DNA of 64,000 nt from Bacteroidaceae bacterium (GCA_024398635.1 JAKSIV010000003.1:1-64000); one strand, 5' to 3'. Shown: positions 1-10,561, counted from the stretch's first letter. The notes: generated from the sequence alone by a model not told the origin. Numbers and translations are program-made.

Positions 1-4
1 TTAA

Positions 5-754
5 TTACTTCTTCTGATTGGCTGCGAACCAGGCATCGATGGCGGCAGACATAGAGGTGATTCCGGGAACCGGAGCCTCGATATCAAGACGCAGACCTGC
101 ATCGCGGATAGCCTTTGCGGTGGTGCCGCCAAAGCAGCCTATCACCTTCTCGCCCTGAACGAAGTCAGGAGCATTCTGCTTGAGAGACTCGATACCGGCC
201 GGGCTGAAGAATACCAGCATATCATAATCGTCAAGCTCACCTGCTGCAAACTCATTGCTGACGGTGCGGTACATGACGGCCTCGGTATGGGCAATCCTGT
301 TGGCATCAAGCAACTCCTTGAGCTCACCGGTGTGAACGTTTGACATCGGAATGAAATACTTCTCAGTCTTATGCTTGAGAATGGAAGCCATCAGGCTGTC
401 CACCTTACCGGTGTTACCGAAGAACACCTTGCGTTTGCGGTACTGGACATACTTCTGGATGTAGAGAGATACTGTCTCGGTGATGCAGAAATACTTCATG
501 TCCTCCGGGATGACAACTCTCATCTCGGCGCACAGCTGGAAGAAATGGTCAACAGCGTGACGTGACGTGAATACTACAGCTGTGTGGTCAAGTATGTTAA
601 CATGCTGCTGTCTGAACTCTTTGGCACTAAGCGGGTCAACACGGATAAAGGGTTTGAACACAAACTCAACACCATATTTCTCAGCCAGATCAAAATAGGG
701 AGATTTACCTGTTGTAGGCTGCGGCTGGGATATGAGAACCTTCTTAACTTTCAA
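5..754 (-). CDS. hemD: Uroporphyrinogen-III synthase (HemD family)
   Basis: Likely closes and rearranges hydroxymethylbilane to uroporphyrinogen III in the cytosolic tetrapyrrole pathway. Seen: a roughly 249-residue two-lobed protein beginning KVKKVLISQPQP, with HTAVVFTSRHAVDHFF in the first lobe and DMLVFFSPAGIESL plus GCFGGTTAKAIRDAGL in the second, the usual HemD landmarks. Start choice: an upstream ATG at 835 would overlap the DUF4271 gene by about 70 bases and add residues that do not look like the family. I prefer the TTG at 754, 11 bases after the DUF4271 stop, where homology-like sequence begins. No in-frame ATG lies nearby. It is the last gene of the minus-strand group starting at ahcY. 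Family call is good; the exact start is uncertain. Confidence 0.85.
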   Translation of the reverse strand: MKVKKVLISQPQPTTGKSPYFDLAEKYGVEFVFKPFIRVDPLSAKEFRQQHVNILDHTAVVFTSRHAVDHFFQLCAEMRVVIPEDMKYFCITETVSLYIQKYVQYRKRKVFFGNTGKVDSLMASILKHKTEKYFIPMSNVHTGELKELLDANRIAHTEAVMYRTVSNEFAAGELDDYDMLVFFSPAGIESLKQNAPDFVQGEKVIGCFGGTTAKAIRDAGLRLDIEAPVPGITSMSAAIDAWFAANQKK

Positions 755-765
755 GGCTGTACGGT

Positions 766-1458
766 TTAAATTAGACCAAATAAAACGCCCGAAACCAGGA
801 ACTCCAGAAAGAGGGGTACAATTTCGAACGCACAAAGGTACAAAATAAATCCCAAATTGGAACGCCGGTTCTTAAATAAGGTGGTGTTTATCTTGAAAAT
901 TCTGCCCGTTATCATGAAAGCACGCATCAAATATGCAAAAATCCATAATGCGACAAGCGGAATATTCAGGAACAGTACCACTATTGAAAACAGCAGAATA
1001 AGGAAAGCTGCGACTGAGAAAGACATTACGAAAAAGCAATTCCATCTGCCTGGTTTGATGGGTATTATCTGTCTTTCGTAGAGAATCCTGTTTGCGACGG
1101 TGTAAAGAAAAAGCTTTATCAGGAAAAACACCACCATAAGTGCGCAGTACCACAACAGGAAGAACACTTGTGAAAAGCCCTCCTCCATCATGTCATGGGA
1201 ATAGATTCCGACCGCTATACCCACACTAAGACAGGATAGAATAAAGAGTATCACATACTCTAATGTGGACAGCAAAGGATAGCTTACGTCACCGTCGGGG
1301 TTCTTGAACCTGAACATCCGGGAGACCGAATCGGCAAAAGCATGCCTGTGAGGACCCATGATAACAAGCATAAGCAATAGGGTCAGTATCATTACTGACA
1401 GGAACCAATCATTGAGATTGTAAGTGTTCACTAAATCGATTATCGGAAGGAAGGACAT
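766..1458 (-). CDS. DUF4271 integral membrane protein
   Basis: A 230-residue hydrophobic protein with about six predicted membrane segments (around residues 18-35, 67-87, 95-118, 140-165, 167-180 and 205-230) separated by short basic loops such as FRFKNPDGD. It matches the pattern of the Bacteroidota-specific DUF4271 family, which commonly sits beside hemD; the function is unknown. Its ATG overlaps the stop codon of the LOG-family gene upstream, so the two are probably translationally coupled. No catalytic motif is visible. Membrane topology is my reading of hydrophobic stretches, not a computed prediction. Confidence 0.75.
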   Translation of the reverse strand: MSFLPIIDLVNTYNLNDWFLSVMILTLLLMLVIMGPHRHAFADSVSRMFRFKNPDGDVSYPLLSTLEYVILFILSCLSVGIAVGIYSHDMMEEGFSQVFFLLWYCALMVVFFLIKLFLYTVANRILYERQIIPIKPGRWNCFFVMSFSVAAFLILLFSIVVLFLNIPLVALWIFAYLMRAFMITGRIFKINTTLFKNRRSNLGFILYLCAFEIVPLFLEFLVSGVLFGLI

Positions 1459-2048
1459 TATTTGTTTGTATTGATTTTGCTGGTCGTATCATTCCAGTCA
1501 GAAAGCGTATCAACAAGTTTCAACGCCTCGTCAGGAGTATCTGCCACAGCCCACAGTTTCTTGAACACCGGGTTCATGAAATGACGTTGGGCCGTACGGT
1601 CAAGCATATCAAGGAGAGGATCGTAGTAATGGTCCGTATTAAGTATGATTATAGGTTTGACAAACAAACCGAGCATTTTCCACGTGATAATCTCAAACAG
1701 TTCCTCAAAGGTTCCCGTTCCGCCGGGCAGCGCGACGACGGCATCGGCCATCTGGGCCATACGCTTCTTGCGCTCGTGCATGGATGGAGTGATTATGGTT
1801 TCGGTAAGTCCCTGATGAAGCCATCCGTTATCGACCATGAACTGAGGAATTATGCCGATGGAAACACCGCCGGCATCAAGCGCACCGTTCTCGACAGCCG
1901 CCATCAGTCCGGTACTTCCCGCGCCTGACACAAGTCTCTTGCCGGCTTTTGCAATCAGTCCGCCCAGTTCATACGCGGCATCGACGAAAACCTTCTCAGC
2001 CTCCGCACTCGAAGCTCCGTATACAACTATAGTCTTTCTTTCCATCAA
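1458..2048 (-). CDS. LOG family protein (TIGR00730-type, cytokinin riboside 5'-monophosphate phosphoribohydrolase-like)
   Basis: A 196-residue Rossmann-type protein. Seen: [10 protein letters not shown] near the N terminus, [17 protein letters not shown] around residues 41-57, and the signature PGGTGTFEE at 108-116, which in the LOG family forms the nucleotide-binding and catalytic site with the upstream R (HERKKRM). Known members hydrolyse nucleoside 5'-monophosphates to free base plus ribose 5-phosphate. The bacterial role is usually general nucleotide turnover rather than hormone synthesis. The gene overlaps the ahcY stop by 4 bases, which suggests co-transcription. A salvage role next to S-adenosylhomocysteine breakdown is inference only. 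Confidence 0.85.
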   Translation of the reverse strand: MMERKTIVVYGASSAEAEKVFVDAAYELGGLIAKAGKRLVSGAGSTGLMAAVENGALDAGGVSIGIIPQFMVDNGWLHQGLTETIITPSMHERKKRMAQMADAVVALPGGTGTFEELFEIITWKMLGLFVKPIIILNTDHYYDPLLDMLDRTAQRHFMNPVFKKLWAVADTPDEALKLVDTLSDWNDTTSKINTNK

Positions 2049-3463
2049 TATCTGTAGTGTTCAGCCTTATACGGACCCTCCACGGGAACACCAATGTAGT
2101 CAGCCTGTGCCTGAGTGAGCTTTGACAGATGTACGCCGATGCGCTCAAGGTGCAGGCGTGCCACCTCCTCGTCAAGATGTTTGGGCAGACGATATACATC
2201 GACCTGATACTTCTTGTTGAAGAGCTCAATCTGAGCCAGTGTCTGGTTGGTGAAGCTGTTGCTCATCACAAAACTGGGGTGTCCTGTTGCGCAGCCCAGA
2301 TTTACCAGTCGGCCATCGGCCAACAGGATTATGCTGTGACCGTCGGGGAAGAAGTAACGGTCCACCTGAGGCTTTACGTTCTGACACTTTATGCCAGGTA
2401 TCTTCTTGAGCTTGTCAACCTGGATCTCACTGTCAAAGTGGCCTATGTTGCAGACTATTGCCTGATCGGGCATGACCTTCATGTGCTCTGTGGTGATAAT
2501 GTCGATGTTTCCGGTCGTAGTTACAAAGATGTTGCCGAGCGGAGCGGCTTCATCCATGGTCACCACCTCATAACCTTCCATTGCAGCCTGCAGGGCGCAG
2601 ATGGGATCAATCTCGGTTACAAGTACGCGGGCACCGTAAGAGCGCATGCTCTGGGCGCAACCCTTACCAACTTCACCGTATCCGCATACCACGCAAACCT
2701 TGCCGGCTATCATGACATCGGTAGCACGCTTGATACCGTCGGCCAGTGACTCGCGGCAGCCATACAGGTTGTCGAACTTGCTCTTGGTTACGGAATCATT
2801 CACGTTGAATGCGGGGAACAGCAACTCGCCGTTCTGCTGCATACGGTACAGACGGTGTACACCGGTCGTGGTCTCCTCGCTTACACCCTTTATATTCTTT
2901 GCAATGTTCTGCCAATAGCTGCCACCCTTGACTTTGGCAACCTCCTTGAGTGCTGCCAGGAGTTCACGCTCATCGGCCGATTCGGCCTCATATTCCAGAG
3001 CCTTGGGGTCTTTCTCACCCTTTACGCCCAGGTGAATCATAAGCGTGGCATCTCCTCCGTCATCAACTATCATATTGGGACCTCCCTCAGGGAAGTTCAT
3101 GGCCTGAAGCGTGCACCACCAGTATTCCTGGGCAGTCTCTCCCTTCCAGGCAAAAACAGCGGCACTGCCGGCAGCGGCAATGGCTGCGGCTGCATGATCC
3201 TGAGTGGAATATATGTTGCATGAGCACCAGCGGATATCGGCACCCAACTCGTGAAGTGTCTCAATAAGGACTGCAGTCTGAATGGTCATATGAAGAGAGC
3301 CCATTATACGGGCACCCTTGAGGGGTTTTGAGTCACGGTACTTGTCACGGAGAGCCATCAGACCGGGCATCTCCTTCTCGGCCATCTCGATCTCCTTGCG
3401 ACCGAAATCAGCCAGCTTGATATCTGCCACCTTGTACGGCAGCGTAGTATAAAGTTCGTTCAT
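2045..3463 (-). CDS. ahcY: Adenosylhomocysteinase
   Basis: Hydrolyses S-adenosylhomocysteine to adenosine and homocysteine with bound NAD, relieving product inhibition of methyltransferases. Seen: 472 residues, close to the usual bacterial length. [19 protein letters not shown] is at the start, the NAD-binding [21 protein letters not shown] lies mid-protein, GHFDSEI follows, and the C-terminal [14 protein letters not shown] end is seen here as PYKAEHYRY. It is the first gene of a minus-strand unit (ahcY, LOG protein, DUF4271, hemD) and has its own -7 element at 3483-3490, directly downstream of the rpsO terminator. Confidence 0.97.
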   Translation of the reverse strand: MNELYTTLPYKVADIKLADFGRKEIEMAEKEMPGLMALRDKYRDSKPLKGARIMGSLHMTIQTAVLIETLHELGADIRWCSCNIYSTQDHAAAAIAAAGSAAVFAWKGETAQEYWWCTLQAMNFPEGGPNMIVDDGGDATLMIHLGVKGEKDPKALEYEAESADERELLAALKEVAKVKGGSYWQNIAKNIKGVSEETTTGVHRLYRMQQNGELLFPAFNVNDSVTKSKFDNLYGCRESLADGIKRATDVMIAGKVCVVCGYGEVGKGCAQSMRSYGARVLVTEIDPICALQAAMEGYEVVTMDEAAPLGNIFVTTTGNIDIITTEHMKVMPDQAIVCNIGHFDSEIQVDKLKKIPGIKCQNVKPQVDRYFFPDGHSIILLADGRLVNLGCATGHPSFVMSNSFTNQTLAQIELFNKKYQVDVYRLPKHLDEEVARLHLERIGVHLSKLTQAQADYIGVPVEGPYKAEHYRY

Positions 3464-3482
3464 ATATAATGTTTTGTGGCGG

Positions 3483-3490
3483 CAAAGGTA
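3483..3490 (-). promoter_or_regulatory. Putative Bacteroidota -7 element for ahcY
   Basis: On the minus strand this reads TACCTTTG, an exact match to TAnnTTTG, about 20 bases upstream of the ahcY ATG. The -33 region would fall inside the rpsO terminator stem. The leader would be very short. Confidence 0.6.
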
Positions 3491-3492
3491 AT

Positions 3493-3533
3493 AAAAAAGA
3501 GGGGTTGACTCGCTGAGTCAACCCCTCTTTTTC
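3493..3533 (-). terminator. Intrinsic terminator of rpsO
   Basis: A 13-bp perfect inverted repeat (GAGGGGTTGACTC / GAGTCAACCCCTC) with a 3-base loop, flanked by A-rich and T-rich runs on both sides. It begins about 11 bases after the rpsO stop. It ends rpsO transcription and insulates ahcY. The symmetrical A/T flanks mean it could work in either direction. Confidence 0.85.
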
Positions 3534-3544
3534 ATTACCTAGCC

Positions 3545-3814
3545 TTACTTACGCAGACCGAGAGCCTTGACGATGGCGCGGTAGCGCTCAATGTCTCTCT
3601 CCTTGAGGTAGTTGAGCAGTCTACGACGCTTACCTACCAGCTGGGTCAGTGCCCTTTCAGTGCTATAATCCTTACGGTTCTCCTTAAGATGTTCCGTCAA
3701 ATGGGAAATACGGTATGAGAACAAGGCTATCTGGGCTTCGGGTGAGCCAGTATCCGTGTTGGACTTTCCGTATTGTCCAAAGATCTCTTGTTTTTTCTCT
3801 TTGTCTAAATACAT
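3545..3814 (-). CDS. rpsO: 30S ribosomal protein S15
   Basis: Small-subunit protein that binds the 16S central domain early in assembly and forms part of a bridge to 50S. Seen: 89 residues, the usual length, with the conserved [23 protein letters not shown] and [10 protein letters not shown] segments and the usual basic C terminus. Monocistronic: it has its own -7 element upstream and a strong terminator immediately downstream, with typA diverging on the other strand. Confidence 0.97.
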   Translation of the reverse strand: MYLDKEKKQEIFGQYGKSNTDTGSPEAQIALFSYRISHLTEHLKENRKDYSTERALTQLVGKRRRLLNYLKERDIERYRAIVKALGLRK

Positions 3815-3851
3815 TTTCTTAAAAATAATGTGAAAACTCGTTTAGCGGGCG

Positions 3852-3859
3852 CAAAGATA
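3852..3859 (-). promoter_or_regulatory. Putative -7 element for rpsO
   Basis: Minus strand reads TATCTTTG, matching TAnnTTTG, with a TTG about 19 bases further upstream that could be the -33 element. It lies about 38 bases before the rpsO ATG, back to back with the typA promoter. Confidence 0.65.
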
Positions 3860-3904
3860 GAGCTTCTTTTTCAATACACAATGAAAAATCTGACATTTTT
3901 GCCG

Positions 3905-3912
3905 TAACTTTG
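3905..3912 (+). promoter_or_regulatory. Putative -7 element for typA
   Basis: TAACTTTG matches TAnnTTTG and lies 24 bases before the chosen typA ATG at 3937. Its position makes the more upstream in-frame start at 3910 untenable, because that codon would lie inside the promoter. Confidence 0.6.
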
Positions 3913-3936
3913 CAACCCGAAAGAAAACACATTTAT

Positions 3937-5730
3937 ATGAACATCAGGAATATCGCTATTATTGCTCACGTTGACCACGGAAAGACGACACTGGTTGACA
4001 AGATGATGCTGGCCGGACACCTGTTCCGCGACAATCAGGCCAAAGGAGAACTTATGCTCGACAACAATGACCTGGAGCGCGAACGAGGCATAACCATCTT
4101 GTCCAAGAACGTATCTATTACATATAAGGATACCAAGATCAACATCATTGACACTCCGGGACACTCCGATTTCGGTGGTGAAGTGGAGCGTGTTCTCAAT
4201 ATGGCCGACGGCTGCATCCTTCTGGTTGATGCATTCGAGGGCCCCATGCCCCAGACACGTTTCGTATTGCAGAAAGCCTTACAGATTGGACTGAAGCCCA
4301 TAGTAGTAGTAAACAAGGTAGATAAGCCCAACTGCCGTCCCGAGGAGGTCTATGAAATGGTATTTGACCTGATGTTCGCACTTGATGCCACCGAGGACCA
4401 GCTGGATTCCCCCGTACTCTACGGCTCTGCCAAGCAGAACTGGATGAGCACCGACTGGAAACAGCCCACAGATAACATACTCCCGCTGCTTGATGCAATC
4501 ATCAAGTATATTCCCGCCCCCAAGCAGGAGGAAGGAACCCTGCAGATGCTTATCACATCACTTGACTATTCATCATATACCGGACGTATTGCAGTGGGCC
4601 GAGTAAACCGCGGTGTCCTTAATGAAGGTATGACCTGCATGCTGGCACACCGTGACGGCAGCAAGGAGAAGGTCAAGATCAAGGAGCTTCACACCTTTGA
4701 GGGTATGGGCCGCAAGCGCGTTCCCACTGTTGAAGCAGGTGACATATGCGCCATAGTAGGTCTTGACAAGTTTGAGATTGGCGATACCATCTGCGATGCC
4801 GAGAATCCCGATCCCCTGCCACCTATCGCAATTGATGAGCCTACAATGAGTATGCTCTTCAGCATAAACGACTCACCTTTCTTTGGCAAGGAGGGCAAAT
4901 ACGTTACGTCACGTCACATTCAGGACCGCCTGAACCTGGAGCTTGACAAGAATCTGGCTCTGCGCGTACGCCGCACCGAAGAGGACGGCAAGTGGATTGT
5001 ATCGGGCCGTGGCGTGCTGCACCTTTCAATACTTATTGAGACCATGCGCCGTGAAGGTTATGAACTCCAGGTGGGTCAGCCTCAGGTTATCATGAAGGAG
5101 ATTGACGGCCGCACATGCGAGCCTATTGAGGAACTCACCATCAGCGTTCCTGAGGAGTTTGCCAGCAAGATGATTGACCTGGCCACCAAGCGTAAGGGTG
5201 AGATGACATCTATGGATACTCAGGGTGACCGTGTTGTCATAGTATTCGACATACCTTCACGCGGTATCATCGGCCTCAGGACCAATGTTCTTACCGCATC
5301 ACAGGGTGAAGCCGTAATGGCACACCGCTTTAAGGAGTATCAGCCCTACAAGGGTGACATCGAGCGCCGCACCAACGGATCGATGGTAGCCATGGAGACC
5401 GGTATCGTATTCGCTTACGCACTGGATAAGCTGCAGGACCGCGGCAAGTTCTTTGTTAACCCGCAGGACCAGGTTTATGCAGGACAGGTTGTGGGCGAGC
5501 ATGTACATGAGAAGGATCTGGTAATCAACGTTACAAAGAGCAAGCAGCTTACCAACATGCGTGCCAGCGGTGCCGATGAGAAAGCCCACATAGCACCTCC
5601 CGTAATATTCTCACTCGAGGAGGCTCTGGAGTACATCAAGAACGACGAGTACGTCGAGGTTACCCCCAAGAGCATGCGTATGCGCAAGATCATTCTCAAC
5701 GAGCTGGAACGCAAACGTGCTGCAAAATAA
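3937..5730 (+). CDS. typA: Ribosome-associated GTPase TypA/BipA
   Basis: Translational GTPase of the EF-G superfamily, implicated in 50S assembly and stress or cold adaptation. Seen: 597 residues starting [19 protein letters not shown], with the G1 loop AHVDHGKTT, switch region [21 protein letters not shown] (G3) and NKVDK (G4), then the domain II beta barrel and the TypA C-terminal region with [12 protein letters not shown] and [11 protein letters not shown]. The start at 3937 was chosen because family members begin here and the TAACTTTG element lies just upstream. A short lipoprotein gene follows after 12 bases. Confidence 0.96.
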   Translation: MNIRNIAIIAHVDHGKTTLVDKMMLAGHLFRDNQAKGELMLDNNDLERERGITILSKNVSITYKDTKINIIDTPGHSDFGGEVERVLNMADGCILLVDAFEGPMPQTRFVLQKALQIGLKPIVVVNKVDKPNCRPEEVYEMVFDLMFALDATEDQLDSPVLYGSAKQNWMSTDWKQPTDNILPLLDAIIKYIPAPKQEEGTLQMLITSLDYSSYTGRIAVGRVNRGVLNEGMTCMLAHRDGSKEKVKIKELHTFEGMGRKRVPTVEAGDICAIVGLDKFEIGDTICDAENPDPLPPIAIDEPTMSMLFSINDSPFFGKEGKYVTSRHIQDRLNLELDKNLALRVRRTEEDGKWIVSGRGVLHLSILIETMRREGYELQVGQPQVIMKEIDGRTCEPIEELTISVPEEFASKMIDLATKRKGEMTSMDTQGDRVVIVFDIPSRGIIGLRTNVLTASQGEAVMAHRFKEYQPYKGDIERRTNGSMVAMETGIVFAYALDKLQDRGKFFVNPQDQVYAGQVVGEHVHEKDLVINVTKSKQLTNMRASGADEKAHIAPPVIFSLEEALEYIKNDEYVEVTPKSMRMRKIILNELERKRAAK

Positions 5731-5742
5731 CCCTATCATCCA

Positions 5743-6813
5743 ATGAAAAGGCCGGTTTTTGCAATATTGACCCTGATTATTCTTTTTACCGTATCATGCG
5801 GCAAAAAAGGCAGGTTTGTATTGCATGGAACCGTACAGCAAGGTATTGACTCCATCCTGGTAATAGGATTTGATTCGCGGTTTGAGAACACTGATACCTT
5901 GTTCTGCCCCAACGGACAGTTCACCTGGAAATACTATCCCGATACGGTAACCACTCTTATTCTCGTGTTGCCCGACGGACGCTGTCATCCGGTTTTCGCC
6001 GAAAAGGATGTCGAGTCATTCATAACCATACCGGCAGACACAGGCCTGTTCTCTGTCTCGGGCGGATACTGTAATGATTCCTACCAATCCTTCTATCTGG
6101 CGTCACAGAATGATACCTCGATGAAGCAGACTGTTGCCAGGATAGACTCCTTCATAACCCGTGATCCGTTCTCGGAGGTTACTCCATTCATAATATATGA
6201 CCAGATGGTCCGCAGATATCATGCAAAGGAAAATGCCATTGATGCCTTGGTGAAACGCATGAGCGGCAATATGCAGGATGCTCCATATCTGGTTTATCTT
6301 AAGTCTAACTACAATAAGGCCGCATCCAACAGCAACAATTATCTTGACAACTACTCCTTAATGGATTCGACAGGACATAAACGTCAGTTCATTGATTTCG
6401 GCGGAGTGTCAAATCACCTGCTGGTTTGCGTATGGGCCTCATGGATGGGACAAAAAGGCATTGCCGCAAGGGACACCATGGCTTTCTTCAAGAAAAAATA
6501 CGCGGACCGTTACATGAGTATCGCAGACATTTCCATTGATCCGAATGCCGACAGATGGAAAGAGACGATAGCCTATGATACCGTCAGCTGGCCCTCATAT
6601 AACGACCCTGCCGGATGGGAAAGCCGTATAGTCCAGTCCGCAAATCTTCAGACTGCTCCCGCCTACATACTCTTTACAGGCGCAAAGAGAATATCCTATA
6701 AGACTACATCCCTGGAAGAACTTGACAAAGAGTTGGACAGGACACTTGTCGTGATAAAAAAAGAAGAAAAGAAAGAAAACAAAACAGCAAAAAGAACGAG
6801 ATTGAAGAAATAG
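5743..6813 (+). CDS. Lipoprotein with DUF4369-like N terminus and degenerate thioredoxin-like C-terminal domain
   Basis: A 356-residue protein with a clear lipoprotein signal (hydrophobic stretch followed by TVSC, acylated Cys about residue 19). The N-terminal part (GRFVLHGTVQQGIDSILVIGF) resembles the DUF4369 beta domain found in many Bacteroidota thioredoxin-like lipoproteins. The C-terminal half looks thioredoxin-like: LLVCVWASWMGQKGIAARDTM aligns in spirit with the W-C-x-x-C loop of TlpA/ResA proteins, but both redox cysteines are absent (MGQK). It is therefore unlikely to be an oxidoreductase. It ends in a very basic tail (KKEEKKENKTAKRTRLKK). It lies 12 bases after typA. Function unknown. 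Confidence 0.65.
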   Translation: MKRPVFAILTLIILFTVSCGKKGRFVLHGTVQQGIDSILVIGFDSRFENTDTLFCPNGQFTWKYYPDTVTTLILVLPDGRCHPVFAEKDVESFITIPADTGLFSVSGGYCNDSYQSFYLASQNDTSMKQTVARIDSFITRDPFSEVTPFIIYDQMVRRYHAKENAIDALVKRMSGNMQDAPYLVYLKSNYNKAASNSNNYLDNYSLMDSTGHKRQFIDFGGVSNHLLVCVWASWMGQKGIAARDTMAFFKKKYADRYMSIADISIDPNADRWKETIAYDTVSWPSYNDPAGWESRIVQSANLQTAPAYILFTGAKRISYKTTSLEELDKELDRTLVVIKKEEKKENKTAKRTRLKK

Positions 6814-6875
6814 AACATACCATAAGCCACCAAGCCTTGTTTTGCATTATCTATTAACCTTTTATACTTTTTACC

Positions 6876-8414
6876 ATGCTTATCAGAGTATCAGGTGCGG
6901 CTGTCCAGGGGATAGACGCATACATCGTGACCATCGAAGCGAGCACATCCCGCGGTATCAGATTCTTTCTTGTTGGACTGCCTGACAGCGCAGTCAAGGA
7001 GAGCCATGAGCGAATAATATCGGCTTTCCAGATCAACGGTTACAAGTTTCCATCCTGTCAGATCATAATCAATATGGCTCCCGCCGATATCCGCAAGGAG
7101 GGCGCGGCTTACGACCTTCCGCTTGCCGTGGGAATCATGGCGTCTGTAGGCGAACTGTCAACCAGCCAGCTGGACGATTACGTGATTATGGGAGAGATGG
7201 GACTTGACGGTACACTCCAACCGGTAAAGGGAGCCTTGTCAATGGCAATCAAAGCCCGCAGCGAAGGTTTCAAGGGAATCATCCTGCCCGCACAGAACGC
7301 ACCCGAAGCAGCCGTAATAGACGGACTTGACGTTTACGGGGCACAGAATCTGCGACAGGTTGTAGATTTGCTTAACGGTAAACCGGACAGCATCAGGCCT
7401 CTGGAAAGGAGATCCTTTTCAAGGTCACTTCCCGACCAGGCAAACCAGCTCGATTTTGCCGATGTAAAGGGACAAAATGCAGTAAAAAGAGCCCTTGAAG
7501 TTGCGGCCGCGGGAAGTCACAATCTCATCATGGTTGGCAGCCCAGGCTGCGGAAAATCTATGATGGCCAGAGCCATTCCTTCAATACTCCCGCCTCTTAC
7601 GGAGGATGAGAGCATAGAGACCACACGCATCCATTCTGTGGCCGGATTTACGGGACATGGCACCGCACTTATAACCGAACGCCCGTTCCGCCATCCGCAT
7701 CACACCATAACCAGTGTAGCACTGACCGGAGGAGGCAGCAACGGACAGCCCGGGGAAATTTCATTGGCACATAACGGGGTGCTCTATCTCGATGAATTAG
7801 CGGAATTTTCAAGATCGGCACTTGAGGTGCTGCGACAACCTCTTGAAGACAGGACTGTAGTCATATCCAGAGCCAAATACAGGGTGGAGTACCCGGCATC
7901 ATTCATGCTGGTGGCATCCATGAACCCCTGCCCATGCGGATACTACAATCACCCTACAAAAGAATGCCACTGCACTCCCACCGTCATAGAGCGTTATCTG
8001 GGCCGGATATCAGGACCGCTCATGGACCGTTTTGACCTGCAGTGCGAAATACTTCCGGTAGGATTTGACGACATGTCATCCAATGAAAAAGGTGAGACGA
8101 GCGCTGCAATACGAGAGCGAGTAATCAGAGCCCGAACGGTACAGGCAGCCAGATTTCACGATGAAAACGGTGTTTATTGCAATGCGCAGATGGACTCGCG
8201 CCTGCTGCGTCGTTATGCCAAGGCAGAACCTTCTTCAATCCGCATGCTGGGTGAGGCAATGAACCGCCTCAATCTCTCTGCCCGCGCTTATGACCGCATA
8301 CTGAAAGTAGGCCGTACCATAGCCGATATGGACGAATCGGAGACCATCCTGCCGCAACATATTGCCGAAGCGATAGGTTACCGCAGTCTGGATCGTGCCT
8401 CATGGGGCAAATGA
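6876..8414 (+). CDS. comM: YifB/ComM family Mg-chelatase-like AAA+ ATPase
   Basis: ComM-type helicase family; in naturally competent bacteria ComM promotes branch migration during integration of incoming DNA. Seen: 512 residues with an N-terminal Lon-protease-like fold (GVDAYIV-type start seen as GIDAYIVTIEAS), Walker A GSPGCGKSMMAR around residue 225, Walker B-like LYLDELAEF, and the zinc-like cluster NPCPCGYYNHPTKECHC typical of YifB. The C-terminal Mg-chelatase domain has the LNLSARAYDRILKVGRTIADM signature. The TGA stop is the first three bases of a REP-like palindrome. Confidence 0.92.
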   Translation: MLIRVSGAAVQGIDAYIVTIEASTSRGIRFFLVGLPDSAVKESHERIISAFQINGYKFPSCQIIINMAPADIRKEGAAYDLPLAVGIMASVGELSTSQLDDYVIMGEMGLDGTLQPVKGALSMAIKARSEGFKGIILPAQNAPEAAVIDGLDVYGAQNLRQVVDLLNGKPDSIRPLERRSFSRSLPDQANQLDFADVKGQNAVKRALEVAAAGSHNLIMVGSPGCGKSMMARAIPSILPPLTEDESIETTRIHSVAGFTGHGTALITERPFRHPHHTITSVALTGGGSNGQPGEISLAHNGVLYLDELAEFSRSALEVLRQPLEDRTVVISRAKYRVEYPASFMLVASMNPCPCGYYNHPTKECHCTPTVIERYLGRISGPLMDRFDLQCEILPVGFDDMSSNEKGETSAAIRERVIRARTVQAARFHDENGVYCNAQMDSRLLRRYAKAEPSSIRMLGEAMNRLNLSARAYDRILKVGRTIADMDESETILPQHIAEAIGYRSLDRASWGK

Positions 8415-8444
8415 TACAATTGGGGTCTGTCCCCTTTTGTATCA
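8412..8444. repeat. REP-like palindrome, family A, copy 1 (overlaps comM stop)
   Basis: TGATACAATTGGGG, loop TCTGT, then CCCCTTTTGTATCA: an imperfect stem with two mismatches next to the GGGG/CCCC core. The first three bases are the comM stop codon. The same element recurs at 26825-26855 and 31107-31137. It is followed by T-rich sequence and could double as a terminator between comM and metG. Confidence 0.8.
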
Positions 8445-8452
8445 TTTTTTAT

Positions 8453-8460
8453 TACCTTTG
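8453..8460 (+). promoter_or_regulatory. Putative -7 element for metG
   Basis: TACCTTTG matches TAnnTTTG, 29 bases before the metG ATG. The sequence that would serve as the -33 region lies inside the adjacent REP-like palindrome. Confidence 0.55.
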
Positions 8461-8489
8461 CAGTCTGAAACAAGAAACTTAATACACAA

Positions 8490-10550
8490 ATGAAAGATTA
8501 CAAGAGGATTCTGGTTACATCGGCCCTGCCCTACGCCAACGGCCCGCTTCACATAGGCCACCTGGCAGGCGCATACGTTCCGGCCGATATTTATGTCCGT
8601 TACCAACGTCTCAAGAAGGTGGACGTGATGTTCATTGGAGGCAGCGATGAGCACGGTGTGCCCATTACCATCCGCGCCAAGAAAGAGGGCGTGACCCCCA
8701 AGGAGATCATTGACCGCTACCACTACCAGATGAAGGACACCTTCAAGGGTATGGGTATTTCATACGACATCTACGGACGTACCAGTTCTCCCGTACATCA
8801 TAAGCTGGCTGCAGATTTCTTCCGCAAGCTGTACGATACCGGCAAGTTCATCCAGAAAACCAGTGAGCAGTACTATGACGAGGAGGCTCACATGTTCCTG
8901 GCCGACCGATACATAACAGGTGAGTGCCCCCACTGCCACTACGACCATGCATACGGTGACCAGTGTGAGAAGTGCGGTACATCACTCTCACCAACAGAGC
9001 TTATCAACCCGGTTAGCACCGTGAGCGGCAGCAAGCCGGTCATGAAGGAAACCACACACTGGTACCTGCCCCTGGAACAGTATCAGGAGTGGCTTGAGAA
9101 GTGGATCCTGCAGGAGCACAAGGAGTGGCGCCCCAACGTTTACGGTCAGTGCAAGAGCTGGCTTGACATGGGCCTGCAGCCCCGTGCCGTGAGCCGTGAC
9201 CTGGACTGGGGTATTCCCGTTCCTGTTGAGGGTGCCGAAGGTAAGGTCCTCTATGTATGGTTCGATGCTCCCATCGGTTACATAAGCAATACCAAGGAGT
9301 ACTGTGACGCCCACCCCGAGCGCGGCAGTTGGGAAACATGGTGGAAGGATCCCGATACACGCCTTATCCACTTTATCGGTAAGGACAATATCGTATTCCA
9401 CTGCATAGTATTCCCCTCAATGCTTAAGGCCGAAGGTTCATTCATTCTGCCCGACAACGTTCCCAGCAACGAGTTCCTGAACCTTGAGGATGACAAGATC
9501 TCAACCTCACGCAACTGGGCCGTATGGGTACACGAGTATCTGGAGGATTTCCCCGGCAAGGCCGATGTAATGCGTTACGTGCTTACAGCCAACGCCCCCG
9601 AGACCAAGGACAACAACTTTACATGGAAGGACTTCCAGGCCCGCAACAACAACGAGCTTGTTGCAATCTACGGCAACTTTGTTAACCGTGCTCTGGTCCT
9701 GACACAGAAATACTTTGACGGTGTAGTTCCCCCGTGTGGTGAGCTTACGGATTATGACCTCGATACCCTTAAGGAGTTTGCCGATGTAAAGCAGCAGCTT
9801 GAGTCCCTGCTTGACAACTTCAAGTTCCGCGAGGCCCAGAAGGAGGCCATGAACCTGGCCCGCATAGGAAACAAGTACCTGGCCGATACAGAACCCTGGA
9901 AACTGGCCAAGACCGATATGAAGCGTGTAGAGACCATCCTCAACATTTCTCTCCAGTTGGTAGCCAATCTGGCTATAGCTTTCGAGCCGTTCCTGCCGTT
10001 CTCAAGTGAAAAACTGCGCGACATGATTGCTCTGGAAGGTGCACAGTGGGACCGTCTGGGTGCCATCGACCTGCTGCCCGCCGGACACAAGCTGAGCAAG
10101 CCCGAACTTCTGTTTGAGAAGATTGAGGACGATGTCATTGAGGCTCAGATCCAGAAACTGCTCAAGCGCAAGGAGGAGAATGAGAAGGCTGCCGCTGCAG
10201 CCCAGCCCGCCAACCCAATCAAGGCAAACATCCAGTTCCCGGAATTTGAGAAACTGGATATCCGCGTTGGTACAGTGCTTGAATGCACAAAGGTTCCCAA
10301 GGCTGATAAACTGCTCCAGTTCAAGATTGACGACGGTCTGGGCGGACGTACCATCCTTTCAGGTATTGCCCAGTGGTACAAACCTGAAGATCTGGTAGGC
10401 AAGCAGGTTTGCTTCATTGCCAATCTGGCACCTCGTACCATCCGTGGAATAGAGAGCCAGGGCATGATTCTGAGCGCACTCGATGCTGACGGCACACTGA
10501 CAGTAACAACCGTTCAGCGTCCGGTAAAACCCGGAAGCGAGGTTAGTTAA
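8490..10550 (+). CDS. metG: Methionyl-tRNA synthetase
   Basis: Charges tRNA-Met. Seen: 686 residues with the class I HIGH motif (HIGHLAGAY, residues about 22-25), a zinc-knuckle insertion [18 protein letters not shown], the KMSKS-equivalent loop as [12 protein letters not shown], the anticodon-binding helical region, and a C-terminal EMAP/Trbp-type tRNA-binding domain ([24 protein letters not shown] to about residue 686). The full-length architecture is that of the dimeric bacterial form with the appended OB domain. A cytidylyltransferase gene begins 11 bases after the stop. Confidence 0.97.
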   Translation: MKDYKRILVTSALPYANGPLHIGHLAGAYVPADIYVRYQRLKKVDVMFIGGSDEHGVPITIRAKKEGVTPKEIIDRYHYQMKDTFKGMGISYDIYGRTSSPVHHKLAADFFRKLYDTGKFIQKTSEQYYDEEAHMFLADRYITGECPHCHYDHAYGDQCEKCGTSLSPTELINPVSTVSGSKPVMKETTHWYLPLEQYQEWLEKWILQEHKEWRPNVYGQCKSWLDMGLQPRAVSRDLDWGIPVPVEGAEGKVLYVWFDAPIGYISNTKEYCDAHPERGSWETWWKDPDTRLIHFIGKDNIVFHCIVFPSMLKAEGSFILPDNVPSNEFLNLEDDKISTSRNWAVWVHEYLEDFPGKADVMRYVLTANAPETKDNNFTWKDFQARNNNELVAIYGNFVNRALVLTQKYFDGVVPPCGELTDYDLDTLKEFADVKQQLESLLDNFKFREAQKEAMNLARIGNKYLADTEPWKLAKTDMKRVETILNISLQLVANLAIAFEPFLPFSSEKLRDMIALEGAQWDRLGAIDLLPAGHKLSKPELLFEKIEDDVIEAQIQKLLKRKEENEKAAAAAQPANPIKANIQFPEFEKLDIRVGTVLECTKVPKADKLLQFKIDDGLGGRTILSGIAQWYKPEDLVGKQVCFIANLAPRTIRGIESQGMILSALDADGTLTVTTVQRPVKPGSEVS

Positions 10551-10561
10551 GATAAAAGACT

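Noticed and set aside
2129..2749. 206-codon frame antisense to ahcY
   Set aside because: Shadow frame; ahcY on the other strand is complete and conserved throughout.
8442..8723. Minus-strand frame at the start of metG
   Set aside because: Shadow of metG with no start context or domain.
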